A stretch of 64,000 nucleotides of DNA from the NCBI GenBank assembly GCA_050084985.1, contig JBITNC010000001.1, positions 130,944,001 to 131,008,000 of the forward strand, given 5' to 3'. The notes beneath the pieces are model-generated. The model had not been told where the DNA came from and made no database searches. It worked only from the letters and a program-made list of their open reading frames with translations. Source of the DNA: Nageia nagi. Lineage: Eukaryota; Pinophyta. Position numbers and translations under genes: made by a program. This document shows positions 12,460-24,464 of the stretch, one piece after another. Each line of letters begins with the position of its first letter. Positions within the stretch are counted from its first letter, which is position 1.

Positions 12460-13562
12460 ACTTAGTTGAGCTAAACACCAAAGAAAATTTTGATCACTAA
12501 AAAGGGTATTGATTAAAGCATTCAACACATAGTGTGATACATAGTTGATTTCATACAAAGTACAAAACATTAACATTTATGAATAATTGACCCTTAGTTA
12601 TATTCTATACAACTTAAGATTCATAAGTGTCCAAAAACAAAGTCATGTTATTTCACTTAGAAACAATAGCATAGAATATGGTAATCATCTAACAAGGATA
12701 ACATAAACCAAAGGAAAAAGGGCTTGTAATACATACATCAATTGCATTGATAATAGAGTGTATGAGGAGAAAATTTCCCAAAAATATCCATCCCTAATGC
12801 TCTCTAGTGCATTGAATATTTTAGAACTTAAAAAATCATAAACCTCATTTGATTGAGCTTCAATGTCCTTGAATTTTTGAGAAATGATACAATAATCATC
12901 ATTTATGTTGTTTCTATCATTTACCATTGAATAAATTTAAGGATTTTCTCTTATTAGACTAATTTGTAATCATATATACCTTCAATATTGGGTCCCTTCA
13001 CAAGAGGAATCTCATTATGATCTAAATTTGATCACTTTCATCATCTGATGTGGAACTAAACAACCTCAAGAAACTGAGAGGCCACAACTTTGACCATGGT
13101 AGGGTTTTGAATATGGACTATATTTACTTAATGATGCCTAGAGGCTTTACATTTTCATGATCCTATGAAAAATTTGAACTTCTAAAAATCCTTTTCTACT
13201 ATTTACTCTCTACACGACTAGCGATTCCCTACCTCCTATTATTTATTGCAAACTTTAACAATTTCTAAAATAGTATTTGTAAAGATTTATAAATAGAAAC
13301 AATGTAAAAATTTATGAATTTTAGAAGCACATAAAGTATTATTTTCAAGATATATTGTAAAAATATTTTTATTGTATTATATTTATATTATTAATAATTA
13401 TCAATTAATGTTTCATATATATTAGTTGGTTAGAATTAAATTTTATAATATTAAATTTACATTTATTTGGTTAATTTAATATTTATTTTTAAATGTTGTG
13501 GGATATACATTTAGGTCCTTTCCTTCATCAGGATGCCATTGTAGGATTCCTCTTGACGACAT

Positions 13563-14115
13563 AACTAGAGAGTCAACTTTCATCATATTTTCAAGTTTCA
13601 ATGAGAAAAATTATATATGTATTATGTGGAATCCAACTTACTTGAGGGTTATTTTTGCATGGAAAACCTTGATTATTCCAAGGGTGTATCTTAAACATTG
13701 ATTATAATTTTATTAATTTACTAATTTAGTATTTTAGTTTATTTTTATTTATACTTTTATGAAATTTAACTATGAGTTCCTTTAAATCTTTTCAAAGCTC
13801 ATTTTAAAAATTGTCTTAAGGATAAATTCGATAAGTTATTTATACTTTTATGAAATTTAACTATCAATTCCTTTAAATATTTTAAAACATCATTTTATGT
13901 AGTATTAAGGATAAATTTGATAAGTTAAGAGTATAAAATAAAATACTAAATAAGTACATTAAAAAAATTACAATTAATGTTTAGGATACTCCATTGGAAT
14001 AATCAAGGTTGTCTATGTAGAAATGGCCCTTAAGTAGTTTGTATTCTAATACAAATGTGTTTTTTCTCATTCAAACATGAAAAAATGATGAAAGTCAACT
14101 TTATAGTATCAATAG
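13563..14115. repeat. Imperfect inverted repeat within duplication copy 1
   Basis: The arm at about 13563-13705 (CTTGATTATTCCAAGG region) is the reverse complement of the arm at about 13968-14115 (CCATTGGAATAATCAAGG region), with a ~260-bp loop. The same structure is kept in copy 2 at about 16450-16600 and 16738-16895. It is either a fold-back transposon remnant or a long-hairpin source of small RNA. Confidence 0.7.
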
Positions 14116-14247
14116 AGTTTATTTATTCTCCATTAGGAGCAAAAGACATGTACATAGAGATTATGGAGGAATTTCTTATTATTACAAGTTACCTAGTCAA
14201 ATCCTTCTTAACTTATTAAAAAATGACCCAAATAAGCAATTTTATGT

Positions 14248-14251
<4 letters not shown>

Positions 14252-14304
<53 letters not shown>
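14252..14304. repeat. (TA)n microsatellite
   Basis: About 26 TA units. The equivalent site in copy 2 of the duplication is a degenerate AT stretch, and element B inserted there. Confidence 0.95.
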
Positions 14305-14307
<3 letters not shown>

Positions 14308-14958
14308 ACTTTTTCCTTAATAATTGTACATTCTACAAGAAGCAAAAAATAGATAGAAAATTTTCATTTCAAAACCCTAACAATGATATTTATAATTTTA
14401 AATTAAAATGTGAGTAATTTTACTTAGGATTTTAATGCGTAAATAGGTTGTAAGAAAAGTATCTTTATCAATTGTGTTAGAAATACTAATCCTTGGAGGA
14501 TTACATTGAGAATAACTTTAAATAAGAATTAATAAACCTCAAAAGTTCTACAATGGTTCATAAAATTTTTAAAGTCCATCTAAATGAACTAGAAAAAATA
14601 TGGTAGTAAATTAAGATTACCTTTGAAATAGAATATTGTAAATAATAAGCAAGATAAGGAGCATAATCTGAGGTCCTAGGGAATTACTCTATTATTTTGA
14701 TTTGAGATTTAAAAAAAAAACCCAAAGAAAACTCAGTTGAGCTAAAAACCAAAGAAAATATTGATCACTAAAAAGGGCATTGATTAAAGCATTCAACACA
14801 CAGTGTGATACATAGTTGATTTCATACAAAGTACAAAACATTAACAAGTATGAATACTTGACCCTTAGTTATATTCTATACAATTTGAGATTCATAAGGG
14901 TCCAAAAACTAAGTTATTCTATTTCACTTAGAAATGATAGCATAGAATATGGTAATCA

Positions 14959-15575
14959 TGGTGCAGATTCGCTACAAGAGACCAAAAATGGACTCAAGGG
15001 GTAATTTTAGTTTGTTAATTCCATAGAAAAAAAATTACCATAAACACAGACTTTTGCTAAATGATGCAATTTTTCTTTATTTTTGAATCTACACCCCTCC
15101 TCTAAGAGGATTACAACACATTTATATCAAACCCCAACTTGAATTTTACCTAACGAAACTTACTAAAAATAATAAGTTTTTATTGAACCTAAAAAAATTA
15201 GCTTACTATTTTTAGAAAGGCTACAACATAGCTTGGATGAGTTCTGAATTGGAATCATGCATATGTTATATATTAACTATGCCTTTTCTAAAATAATATC
15301 ACTGAACTGATACTCTTATTAAAAACTATTAAAAAACTAACACTTTCAAAAACTAGGAAATAACTTCGCATGCAAAATTTGGGATCCAAGATAAAGTCTT
15401 TAGGACCTAAAAAGTGGTCCAAAAAATCCAAGGCTTTCTAGGATATCCTTGCCATGACATAGAGAATTTGATTCCAAGTGATTTGAAAAAAACAATAGGC
15501 CCTAATGGGCATCCAGATCAAAAGTTACACTCTTGGCAAGGTGACCCAAGATTTTAGGCCCGATTGAGTGCATCA
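14959..15575. mobile_element. Solo LTR with 5-bp target duplication
   Basis: This 617-bp insertion is absent from the matching place in duplication copy 1 (near 12688). It begins TGGTGCAG and ends GTGCATCA (TG..CA rule, inverted ends TGRTGCA/TGCAYCA). It is flanked by AATCA at 14954-14958 and 15576-15580, present once in the empty site. Size, ends and duplication fit a solo LTR. It is not similar to the other LTR families here. Confidence 0.85.
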
Positions 15576-17054
15576 AATCATCTAACAAGGATAACAAAAA
15601 CCTAAGGAAAAAGGGCTTGTAATACATACATCAATTGAATTGATAATAAAATTTATGAGAAGAACATTTCCCAAAAACATCCATTCCTAATGCTTTCTAG
15701 TACATCAAATACTTTAGAACTTAAAAAATCATAAACCTCATTCTATTAAGCTTTAACATCCATGAATTTTTGAGAAATTATACCATAATCATAATTTGTG
15801 TTATTTCTATCATTTGCCATTGAATAAGTTTAAGGATTTTCTCTTATTAGACTAATTTGTACATAGATTTACCTTCAAGCTTGGGTGCCTTCACATGAGT
15901 ACTCTCATTCTTGTCTAAATTTGATAACTTTCATCATCTGATGTGGAACTGAACAACCATAGGAAACTAAGAGGCTAGAAATTTGACCATGGTAGGGTTT
16001 TGAATATGGAATATCTTTACCTATTGATGCCTAGAGGCTCTAGATTTTCATGATCCTATGAAAAATTTGAACTTCTAAAAATCTTTTTCTACCATTTATT
16101 CTCTACACGACCAATGATTCGCTACCTCCTAATATTTATTGCAAACTTTAAGAATTTCTAAAATAGTATTTGTAAAGATTTGTAAATAGAAACAATTCAA
16201 AACTTTATGAAGTTTAGAAGCACCTAAAGCATTATTTTCAAGATATATTATAAAAATATTTTTATTGTATTATATTTATATTATTAATAGTTATCAATTA
16301 AAGTTTCATATATATTAGTTAGTTAGAATTAAATTTTATAATATTATATTTATATTTATTTTGTTAATTTAATATTTATTTCTAAATGTTGAGGGATATA
16401 TATTTAGGTACTTTCCTTCCATGGGATGCCATTGTAGGATGCCTCTCGATGACATAACTAGAAAGTCAACTTTCATCATATTTTCTAGTTTCAATGAGAA
16501 AAATTATATTTGTATTATATGGAATCCAACTTACTTGAGGATTATTTCTGCATGGACAACCTTGATTATTCCAAGGGAGTGTCCTAATCATTGATTATAA
16601 TTTTTTTAATTTACTAAATTAGTATTTTATTTTATTTTTAGTTATACATTTATGAACTTTAAGTATGAGTTCCTTTAAATATTTTCAAAAATCATTTTAA
16701 ATTATCTTAAGGGTAAATTTGATAAGTTAAAGAGTATATTGAAAAAATTACAATCAATGTTTAGGATACTCCCTTGGAATAATCAAGGTTGTCCATGTAG
16801 AAATGGCCCTTGAGTAATTTGGATTCTAATACAAATGTATTTTTTCTCATTCAAACATGAAAAAATGATGAAAGTCAACTTTCTAGTATCGATAGATTTT
16901 ATTTATTCTCCATTAGGAGCAAAAGATATGCAGGTAGAGATTATGGAGTAATTTCTTATTATTCCAAGTTACCTAGTTAAATCCTTCTTAAGTTATTAAA
17001 AAATTACCCAAATAAGCAAGTTTATGTGGTTTAAAACAAAAAATATATTTATTT

Positions 17055-17059
17055 ACTAT
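17055..17059. other. Target site duplication of element B (left)
   Basis: ACTAT here and at 31343-31347 flank element B exactly. Confidence 0.9.
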
Positions 17060-17248
17060 TGTAGACACCTAAAATGTCCCTCTTTGACCAAGTAAACATT
17101 AGAATAATCATAACTCGGTGTGACAACATAAAATAGGTTTAGAAACCCTATTATTGGATAGCTCTCATCGAGTACATGTAAAATGAGTGGTCACATGACC
17201 CCTTTTCGATGAAATTTGACTGTTAGGTGGTCGTTTTAATATAGTCAA

Positions 17249-17328
17249 CCAGTCGTCGGCGTTCCATACCAAACGCTGACATTTTGAGGCGATCGCCGGT
17301 GTTCGACATACAAAGGTCGACGACTCTG
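17249..17328. repeat. 20-bp GC-rich motif array in U3 of element B
   Basis: Four 20-bp units sharing a core of the type CGYCGGCGTT or CGCTGACATT. The same array is at 30698-30777 in the 3' LTR, where many of the LTR differences fall. Related units occur in the leader (18043-18203), upstream of PMD (29908-30015) and in its intron. Confidence 0.7.
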
Positions 17329-17466
17329 CAACAGCCGAACAAAAAATCAAAAAAGGAAGTTAGAACACTTTGTCTTCCAAGATGAGGTGGATAGAGGGGG
17401 TCAGTTACGACTTACAGTGGCTCTTCACTTCCCCTTTCCAGCCTTGGAACGTCTCACCTGAAAATC

Positions 17467-17474
17467 TATAAATA
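17467..17474 (+). promoter_or_regulatory. LTR TATA box
   Basis: TATAAATA in the 5' LTR, repeated at 30916-30923 in the 3' LTR. It probably sets the start of element RNA about 30 bp downstream. Confidence 0.7.
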
Positions 17475-17896
17475 CAAGCTAATACAAAGCAATATGAAAC
17501 CCCAATTAAACCCAATTTTGAAGTAGGGTAATGCTGCCAAAACCTTGTGAACTCATTCCTTCTATTGTTCTATGCTAGTTTCATTTTAATACAATGTTAT
17601 ACATAGATGCTTTGATGTTATTGTCTTTTGCATGTGTGTAGGATTTACAGGTTGTCTACATCAAGAAGAGAAGCAAGCAACCCAAAAACAATGGAGATCT
17701 AATACTCTTATTTTGGCACATAACATTTGTAAAAGTCCCTTTTAAGGGCAAATTGTAGTTTGAACTGAGATTGAATATCATTTTGCAATTACAACATGTC
17801 TATCTATGTTATATAATTTGAGGTTCAATGAAGATTGAAGAATAATTTTTATTTTATTTTATTCTATATTCCAGCTCAATTTTCATTGCAACATTC

Positions 17897-17916
17897 TGGC
17901 GCTAGAAGGAGGGCCC
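17897..17916 (+). other. Primer binding site of element B
   Basis: TGGCGCTAGAAGGAGGGCCC begins three bases after the LTR end. TGG would pair with the CCA tail of a tRNA; I did not identify the tRNA. Confidence 0.75.
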
Positions 17917-18042
17917 CTCCGTTATTGAGAGGGAGATTTTTTGTTTATGATTCTACCTTTCTATTCTCTGGTTTTTTTCAGATTTTTTCGTGTATTAACT
18001 TCAAATTTTAGGTTCTGTGCTTTTTCAGGAATTTGTTGCAGA

Positions 18043-18203
18043 AATGCTGGCGACTGTTATCGAACGCTAGCGATTGTAATCGAATGTCAGCGATTGTAAT
18101 AGAATGCTAGCGACTGTAATTAAATGCCAGTGACTGGAATCAAACGCTGGCGATTGTAACTAAATGCCAGCGTTCTTTGTCTAAATGCCGGTGACTCATA
18201 TCT
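18043..18203. repeat. 20-bp tandem array in the leader of element B
   Basis: Eight units of exactly 20 bp with consensus AAYGCYRGCGAYTGTAATNA. It lies between PBS and gag in a GC-rich patch within AT-rich DNA. The core matches the arrays in the LTR and next to the antisense PMD gene. Confidence 0.85.
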
Positions 18204-18398
18204 AGGTCGTTTTATCTCTTTTTGCTATTTCTGAAAAAGTAAAATAAAATTATGTTATGGAAAAATATTTTTGAATGTGATTCCTTTTCCTAGAGTGCAT
18301 ATAAGAATGGGTAGAAAAGGTTAAATGCATATCTTTTATTAATTTACTTTATGTATGAAGTTATGTATTTATTTTCATGCTTTGGGTGAAGGGCACGT

Positions 18399-18654
18399 AC
18401 ACATTAATACTTTTTATCTTGTCTACTTATGCTCTCCCTTTGCGCTTCGTCCGATCTAAGGTGACCAGAATAGACTTGATAAGAAGGGATAAATTAATTT
18501 TTCTTTTCTTTTACACTCACACTACATACACATTAATACTTTTTATCTTGTCTACTTATGCTCTCCCTTTGCGCTTCGTGCGATCTAAGGTGACCAGAAT
18601 AGACTTGATAAGAAGGGGTAAATTAACTTTTCTTTTCTTTCACACTCACACTAT
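18399..18654. repeat. 128-bp tandem duplication in the leader
   Basis: Two nearly identical 128-bp units (18399-18526, 18527-18654). A core of the type CTCTCCCTTTGCGCTTCG..CGATCTAAGGTGA recurs in weaker form near 18880-18915, 18995-19035 and 19100-19130, so the leader is built from about five related blocks. Continuous open frames across this stretch result from the duplication, not coding. Confidence 0.8.
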
Positions 18655-19844
18655 CATTAATTGGGTTAATTTATCTACACCTAATGAACTCTTACTAGTA
18701 AGAGGAGGCAATTTACTACACATAATACTTCCATAATTGGAAGAGGTAAATGAATCACACTTAATTGGGAATGAACTTAAGGAAAATAAATCAGGGTTTT
18801 GGATAGTACAAATCACATTAAAGGGTTAATGAATTGGGTGGATTCGAATACACTAAGTACTTTTACTTAACAAAGTATGCTCTCACTTTTGCGCTTCGAG
18901 CGATCTTAAGTGATCAGAAATAAGTTAAGTGAAAGAGGTAAAATTTATGCACATTGTATTTGGAAATTTACTTCACATTAACACTCCTAAAGAGGTCTGC
19001 CCTTACCACTCCATTGGAGGTCGAAGGGAGGTGACCCTTGGAGGAGTAATTGAACTTCACTTAATTAATTTATCTACATTTAATAGCTTTTTACTAAGTT
19101 TGCTCTTACCACTCCATTGGAGGTTGAAGAGATATGTGACTAGTGAAAAGAGGAAATTTATCACATATAAAACTTCCACAGCGGGAAGGGGTTAATGAAC
19201 ATCACTAAGAGGTTGGATAATGAATTGCATTATAATTGGAAAAGAACAACAGGGTTTATTAAGGTCAAGATCCATCTTATAATAAACTTTTGATTGTATC
19301 ACATTAAGATAAGATAAATGAATGGACATGAATGTTGGGGAGGGTAGTATGCATAATTGCATCTTACTTGTTTAAATTGCATTTCATAAGGCCTTAAAGG
19401 ATATAATTGAACATTAACGAGTTGGATGTCACTACCAACCATTAATTCTTACTTCTTTGTACCCACCGACATAACACACTTTGAAGCCATAGAGCCAGTT
19501 ACACTTGGAGGTGATTACCAAGGTGACTCTCCTTTAGGTAGGAGTCAAAAAAGGAGACTCTTCTAGAACCAAGCCAAAGGCCATAGAAGCTTGTAAACAT
19601 CACTTAGGATTACCCAACCTACCTTGTTTAACACTTGACTAGTCAAAACAAATTAGGAAAATTAAAATACTAAAATTGAATGACTCATATCGTTCATTTA
19701 ACTTAGATATTAAAAATATGTTAAAAAGTTAAAAAGATAATCACATAGTTAGAAGTAAATTTGCATATAGGATGTTTGTGCATTAAATTGTTTTCTCGAA
19801 AACATAATATAAAAGAAGTTCCCTTTTTACGGTGTTTGTTTATA

Positions 19845-22776
19845 ATGGTTCAAACTAGAAGTATGGCCACTAAGGAAATACAAGAATACCCATTTGAAAT
19901 ACAAGAAATAGATACAAATAATATGGATTTGATAGAGTATTCGGTTAGGAGGCCACCTCCTTTAGATGAATTAGATTCAAGGGTAGGTCATTATGAAGGT
20001 AAAGATAAAGATTGGGATTATGATCAATCTAAATTGCAAAGACAAAGTATAGAGGATCATATTACTAAGTCTAGAATGCAAGTGTTAGATGAAGAGTTAA
20101 TTGAAATTCGTCGTCGTCTAGCTAATCATAGAGATATTCCTAAGATGTCTTCTAGTGTACTAGGAGATGTAGAAAAATGAGATCAAAGGCGTCATAACTT
20201 AGAAATTGATGAGGATAAATCTCGGGCTAGAACCATAGCGGTACCAGAGACTAAACCATATAAAGTTATCTATGATAGAGTCATTCGTAAATTACCAGAT
20301 GGTCGAATAGTCAGTTCTTTGATTAGAAAAGAAGGACTTCCTCTTTCTCGTAAATCTCTCGAATTAGGAAAAAATGAAGTATCAATACCTGCAAGTAATT
20401 TATCTCAAAGAGCTCCTTCAATAAAGCAAATGGAAAAATCTTACTCTTCAAAGGGAGGATTAAATAGAAGGACATCTAAGTTTGCAGTAGAAGAGATACC
20501 TTCTTTTGAAGAACTAAAAGAACGAAGACGATTATATAAAACGAAAATAGGTCAAAGATTCACGGAAGTATATGTCGATGAGATTAAAAGGGCCGCGGAG
20601 ATGCAATATCTCCTAAAGGAAGAAAATAGAAGAATTAATGAAGTCCTTAAAATTCAATAACAAGAAGATAAATTAAAAGAAATGGAGGATAAACTTCTTA
20701 GGGATAAAAAGAAATTCATAGAACAAGAACAAACAAACAAAGAGAGAAGTGAATTCCTGGAACAAGAAAAGAAAAGACTTCATAAAGAGCATGGGATTCA
20801 ACTGCATTTAAGAAAATTACAACTTGAAGAATTAGAAAAGGAAAAAATCAAAAGGGAGCAACATCTACATATGGAGAAAGAAAAACAAAGACAGTGGGAG
20901 GAATATCAAAAGATTAAAAATTTGAAACCCGAAACTCCTGAAGGAAGCCAAATACGGAGATATCGAGATCCTTACTTAGACAGACAAGAAGCGAGGGATA
21001 AAGAGATAGCCATTTTGTTACAAAAGGAAAGGGATAAAGAACTAGAATTACAAAAATTATACGATAAACAAAAGCAAGATTCTATTAAAAGTTGGGTGGA
21101 ACAAACTCAAAAGCAAATGAAACAACCTGATTACAAAGGAAAAGAGTTATATGGAAAAAGTATATACCAAGAACCTCCTAAAATACCTAGTCCGCGACAT
21201 CAGTCACCTCTTAAAATATTTCCCCCACCACCATCGGAGTTTCCTTCTGACTATGAGTCTCACATGTCAAGATCAATCTTAGAGAAGGATCCGAATACTC
21301 GAAGACATCATAGACATACTCAAGGTCGAAGAACTGATAAGGAATTAGAAGACTTTATGAAGGATTTTATGAATCGAGAGATGAATATTCAAGGGCTTAA
21401 GAAGTTAAACTATAAGAATTTGTAATGAGCCTATTCATCCAAGTGTTCCTAAAAAGAAATTACCTTATAGGTTTGAACTTCCTAAAATAGAACCATTTAA
21501 AGGAAGAGAAGATCCCAAAGAACACTTGAGGAAATTTGCATTTTCTAGTTATCAAATAGCCAATGATGACTCATTGATGTTACGTATGTTCCCTATGACG
21601 CTTGCAGGTCAAGCTTTGGATTGGTATAATGGTTTACCTATACATAGTTTATATACGTTCGAACAATTGGCTGATCAATTTCTTGAACACTTTAGAATCA
21701 ATATTAAAGAAAAATCTTCCATTACGGATCTTACAAGATTACAACAATTTTCTGATGAAACTATACAAGATTACGTCTCAAGATGGCGGGCTATACTTAC
21801 TAGTATGCCTTATACAATACCACAAGAAGAATTGGTTAAATTATTTAGTCAAAGTTGTCTAAGACCAATAGCTAGTGTTCTCCAAATTCAACAACATAAG
21901 ACTTTTGAAGAAGCTATTGCACAGGCAGTAGTTGTAGAAAGAGTTAAAATTCAAGATGGAGAATTAAAGCTTAAGAAGAAGGAATACAAGAAGGGCAATC
22001 AACATGAGAACAATAGTAAACAACCACAAAGTAATCAAATAGCTATGACGGAAGATTTTGGTCAAGCTTCAAAAATAAAAAAAAATGCAGAACCTAAGCC
22101 TAAGAGAAATTTTACCCCATTATCAGAACCATTATCTGAAATACTTAAAAAATTATGTGATAATGGTATGATTACATTACCTAAAATAAAACCGGAGAAT
22201 CCTGATGCTAAAGGGAAAAAATGGTATAGGGAGAATGAATTTTGTGCTTATCATAGACAAAAGGGACATAAGACAAATAGATGTCGAACTTTACAGCATA
22301 AAATTCAAGACTTGATAGATAGTGGAAAAATAGATGTAGATAATCCTGTTGTGCCTTCAAATCAAAATTTAGGGATATATCAAAATCCCTTACCTTCACA
22401 TCAGGCTAACAATGTGGCGATTATCCCAAATCAAATGAATTATACATGCAATGATAAGGATACACCATTTATAGGGACTGTAGATGATTCAATACACATG
22501 ATTGGTATAGCTACAAGAGCACAACAATATCAAGATAAATAAGATAACCCATGAAAAAATCAATCGATATCAAATCCAATTAATATACAACCTATACCTC
22601 CTCCACAACAACCTAAGGTTTCGATAAAGGGTGCTCTTCAACGACAATTAAAGATGTCTCCGGTTAAGATGACTTTATTTGAGCTATTACAACAGTCTGG
22701 GAGTTATAGGGAAGCTATGAATCAAATTCTACAAGAAATTCAAGTGGATATTAGTAACCCTGATAATTTTATTTAA
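19845..22776 (+). pseudogene. gag of element B, long coiled-coil form
   Basis: The start MVQTRSMATK at 19845 is the usual gag opening in such elements and is preferred over an in-frame ATG at 19761. An acidic N-terminal part is followed by a Lys/Glu/Gln-rich coiled coil (about 20550-21130), a proline-rich link (IPSPRHQSPLKIFPPPPSEF), the gag core at 21430-21960 (PFKGREDPKEHLRKF, AGQALDWYNGLP) and a zinc knuckle at about 22240-22290 (CAYHRQKGHKTNRC). Stops at 20178 (TGA), 20658 (TAA), 22540 (TAA) and 22774 (TAA), and a frameshift near 21415, break it. It would form the capsid that packages element RNA and could serve copies with or without pol. The extended coiled coil makes it much longer than a typical gag. 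Confidence 0.88.
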
Positions 22777-23574
22777 ATAGTTGAAAGTTTGAAGATATCT
22801 CAACAACCTAGTATTACGTTCTACGAACAAGAGAAATTAAAAAATGATGGACAAGGCGGAATTGATCCACCTTTACATATAATGGGTAAAGTAGATGGGA
22901 AATTGTTTAAAAGAATTCTGATAGATGAAGGTTTAGCTAAAAATATAATTTCAGAGGCTGCATATAAAAATTTGAATTTGTCAGATTCGCTTATCTTAGC
23001 TCCTTCTTTACAAATTAGGGCGTTTAATGATGCAGTGTGTTCAACTTTGGGATCAATCGTGCTACCAATTATAGTAGGGGCTAAGACCGTGCAAACTTTA
23101 TTACATATAATTGAAGGAAACATTATACAATACAATGTTCTTTTAGGACACCCATGGATTAGAGAAATGCAATGTATCCCATCAACCTACCATGGATGTT
23201 TAAAATACATCTACAAAGACAAAGTTCATTGTGTGGTTAAGGATCCAGATCCTTATTCACATTGTAATCTAATTTTCGATCTAAACAAAGTAACATTACC
23301 GTCTCCTAACTTATCAACCATATTGATGAACAAAAATACAAATCAATCTGAAGTCATAAAAGGAAAAAGTGATATAGTCATACAGGATAAAAATACTTGG
23401 GAAAGGGTTGCTAAAACTTTAGACGAAAAATATGGAGCTTCTTCATCAAAACAATTGAATACTACATCTAATAACGATTCATCTAATACATATCCGGTAA
23501 AAGTTAAATTAATAGATTTAGGGATGGGAGAATATGACGTAGATGATGTAGTGTTTAATATACCTTCATCATAA
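22777..23574 (+). pseudogene. Aspartic protease region of element B
   Basis: It continues the gag frame. The catalytic loop reads ILIDEGLAKNI where family members have D-T/S/D-G-S/A; the D and G remain. It is followed by the flap-side region and the block NVLLGHPWIREMQCIPSTYH typical of the segment after retropepsin in Tat-like elements. It would cut the Gag-Pol precursor. It ends at a TAA at 23572; the glutamate in the loop may mean lost activity. Confidence 0.82.
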
Positions 23575-23739
23575 GAAGTAGGTAAAGCATTTGAATCACC
23601 TAGTGTGATTGGACAAATAGTACCTTTAGGGGAAGTACCTAATCAGACCATGTTTATCTATGCGGGAATAGTAGATTCGGTGTCAACGATACCCAATCAA
23701 ACCTATGAAGGAAATTTCGATAATGATATGAAATATTTA

Positions 23740-23890
23740 TCGCCTTGTTCAAGAACATTTGTCTTAAACTATTTTAACAAATGTAATTAGCAAGGACGAG
23801 GATTGGGTCGGTACGAATAAGGTCCACGAGACATAATTGAATTACAATATCAATATCCCACTGATAAAAGGGGATTAGGTTATCAAAATG
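23740..23890 (+). pseudogene. G-patch-like segment between protease and RT
   Basis: Read through a TAG at 23788 and a TAA near 23818, the same frame gives GRGLGRYE, then GPRDI, then DKRGLGYQN. The spacing of the two GLG motifs fits a G-patch (GxGLGxxxQG..RxGLGY). G-patches bind nucleic acid or RNA helicases and sit after protease in some retroviruses and plant gypsy elements. The domain call is from motif only. Confidence 0.6.
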
Positions 23891-24464
23891 AATGTAAAAT
23901 TCTTGCTAAATTAGAAAATTCAGAAGAAGAGAATTTGGATTATAATAAAGATATTTTAGAGAAAGAATCCATAGTACAAGAAAGTGTTGATATAAGAGAA
24001 GAACAGTTAAGTGAAATGGATGTCTTAGAAGGGGTCAAAGCGCACTTCATAAATAATACTGAGCCACCCTGGAACCATTCGTGTTCACCAAGTGATATAC
24101 AAGAAAAAATAAATAGAAATGTCGAATCATCAATCAGTCCATGTTTCGATATACCATCGGTAAATATGGTTATAATAAAAGAGAATGATGTTGAAGATCA
24201 AAATAATGAACAAATAGATGAAGCCAACGAAAATCAAAATTTAATCAAAATAATAGCCGATACTCCTACAGACGAAATAATTGCCGATTTTTCTCTTATA
24301 TCATCCAATCCTTTGGTACACAATTCAAAAACATAGGTTACATATTTGATTCCTATAAAGATCAAGTATGCACGAATGAGCAAGTTCAAGAATGTGATGA
24401 AGAGTATAGCATTAACGATAATGGTTGGATACCGGTACTGAATCAATTAGAAGAAGGATCGCAT
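23891..24464 (+). pseudogene. Acidic linker between G-patch and RT of element B
   Basis: A Glu/Asp/Asn-rich stretch with no domain I recognise, open from about 23830 to 24336. A frameshift near 24325 moves reading into the RT frame, where NGWIPVLNQLEEGSHML leads into the RT connection. It may be a spacer in the polyprotein. Confidence 0.6.

Larger units (their letters stand above)
12460..14556. repeat. Segmental duplication, copy 1 (~2.1 kb)
   Basis: This segment is repeated in the same orientation at 14730-17059 plus 31343-31662. The two copies align along their length, for example at the motifs GATCACTAAAAAGGG and CATGATCCTATGAAAAATTT. Copy 1 lacks both the solo LTR and element B, so it is the empty-site reference for both insertions. 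I see no convincing reading frame; the origin of the unit is unknown. Confidence 0.85.
14730..17059. repeat. Segmental duplication, copy 2, left part
   Basis: Direct repeat of 12460-14250, interrupted by the solo LTR 14959-15575 and cut at its right end by element B. It resumes at 31343. Confidence 0.85.
17060..17893 (+). mobile_element. 5' LTR of element B
   Basis: It starts TGTAGACACC and ends GCAACA; 834 bp. It contains four 20-bp GC-rich repeats at 17249-17328 and a TATA box at 17467-17474. It is nearly identical to 30510-31342; the ~300 bp before the last few bases are identical in the two copies. Confidence 0.93.

Noticed and set aside
17165-17350. Minus-strand frame in the LTR, also near 30641-30829
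   Set aside because: Lies in U3 over the motif array; it differs between LTR copies and has no family.
18377-18736. 119-codon frame with an internal repeat
   Set aside because: Follows the 128-bp tandem duplication in the non-coding leader of element B.
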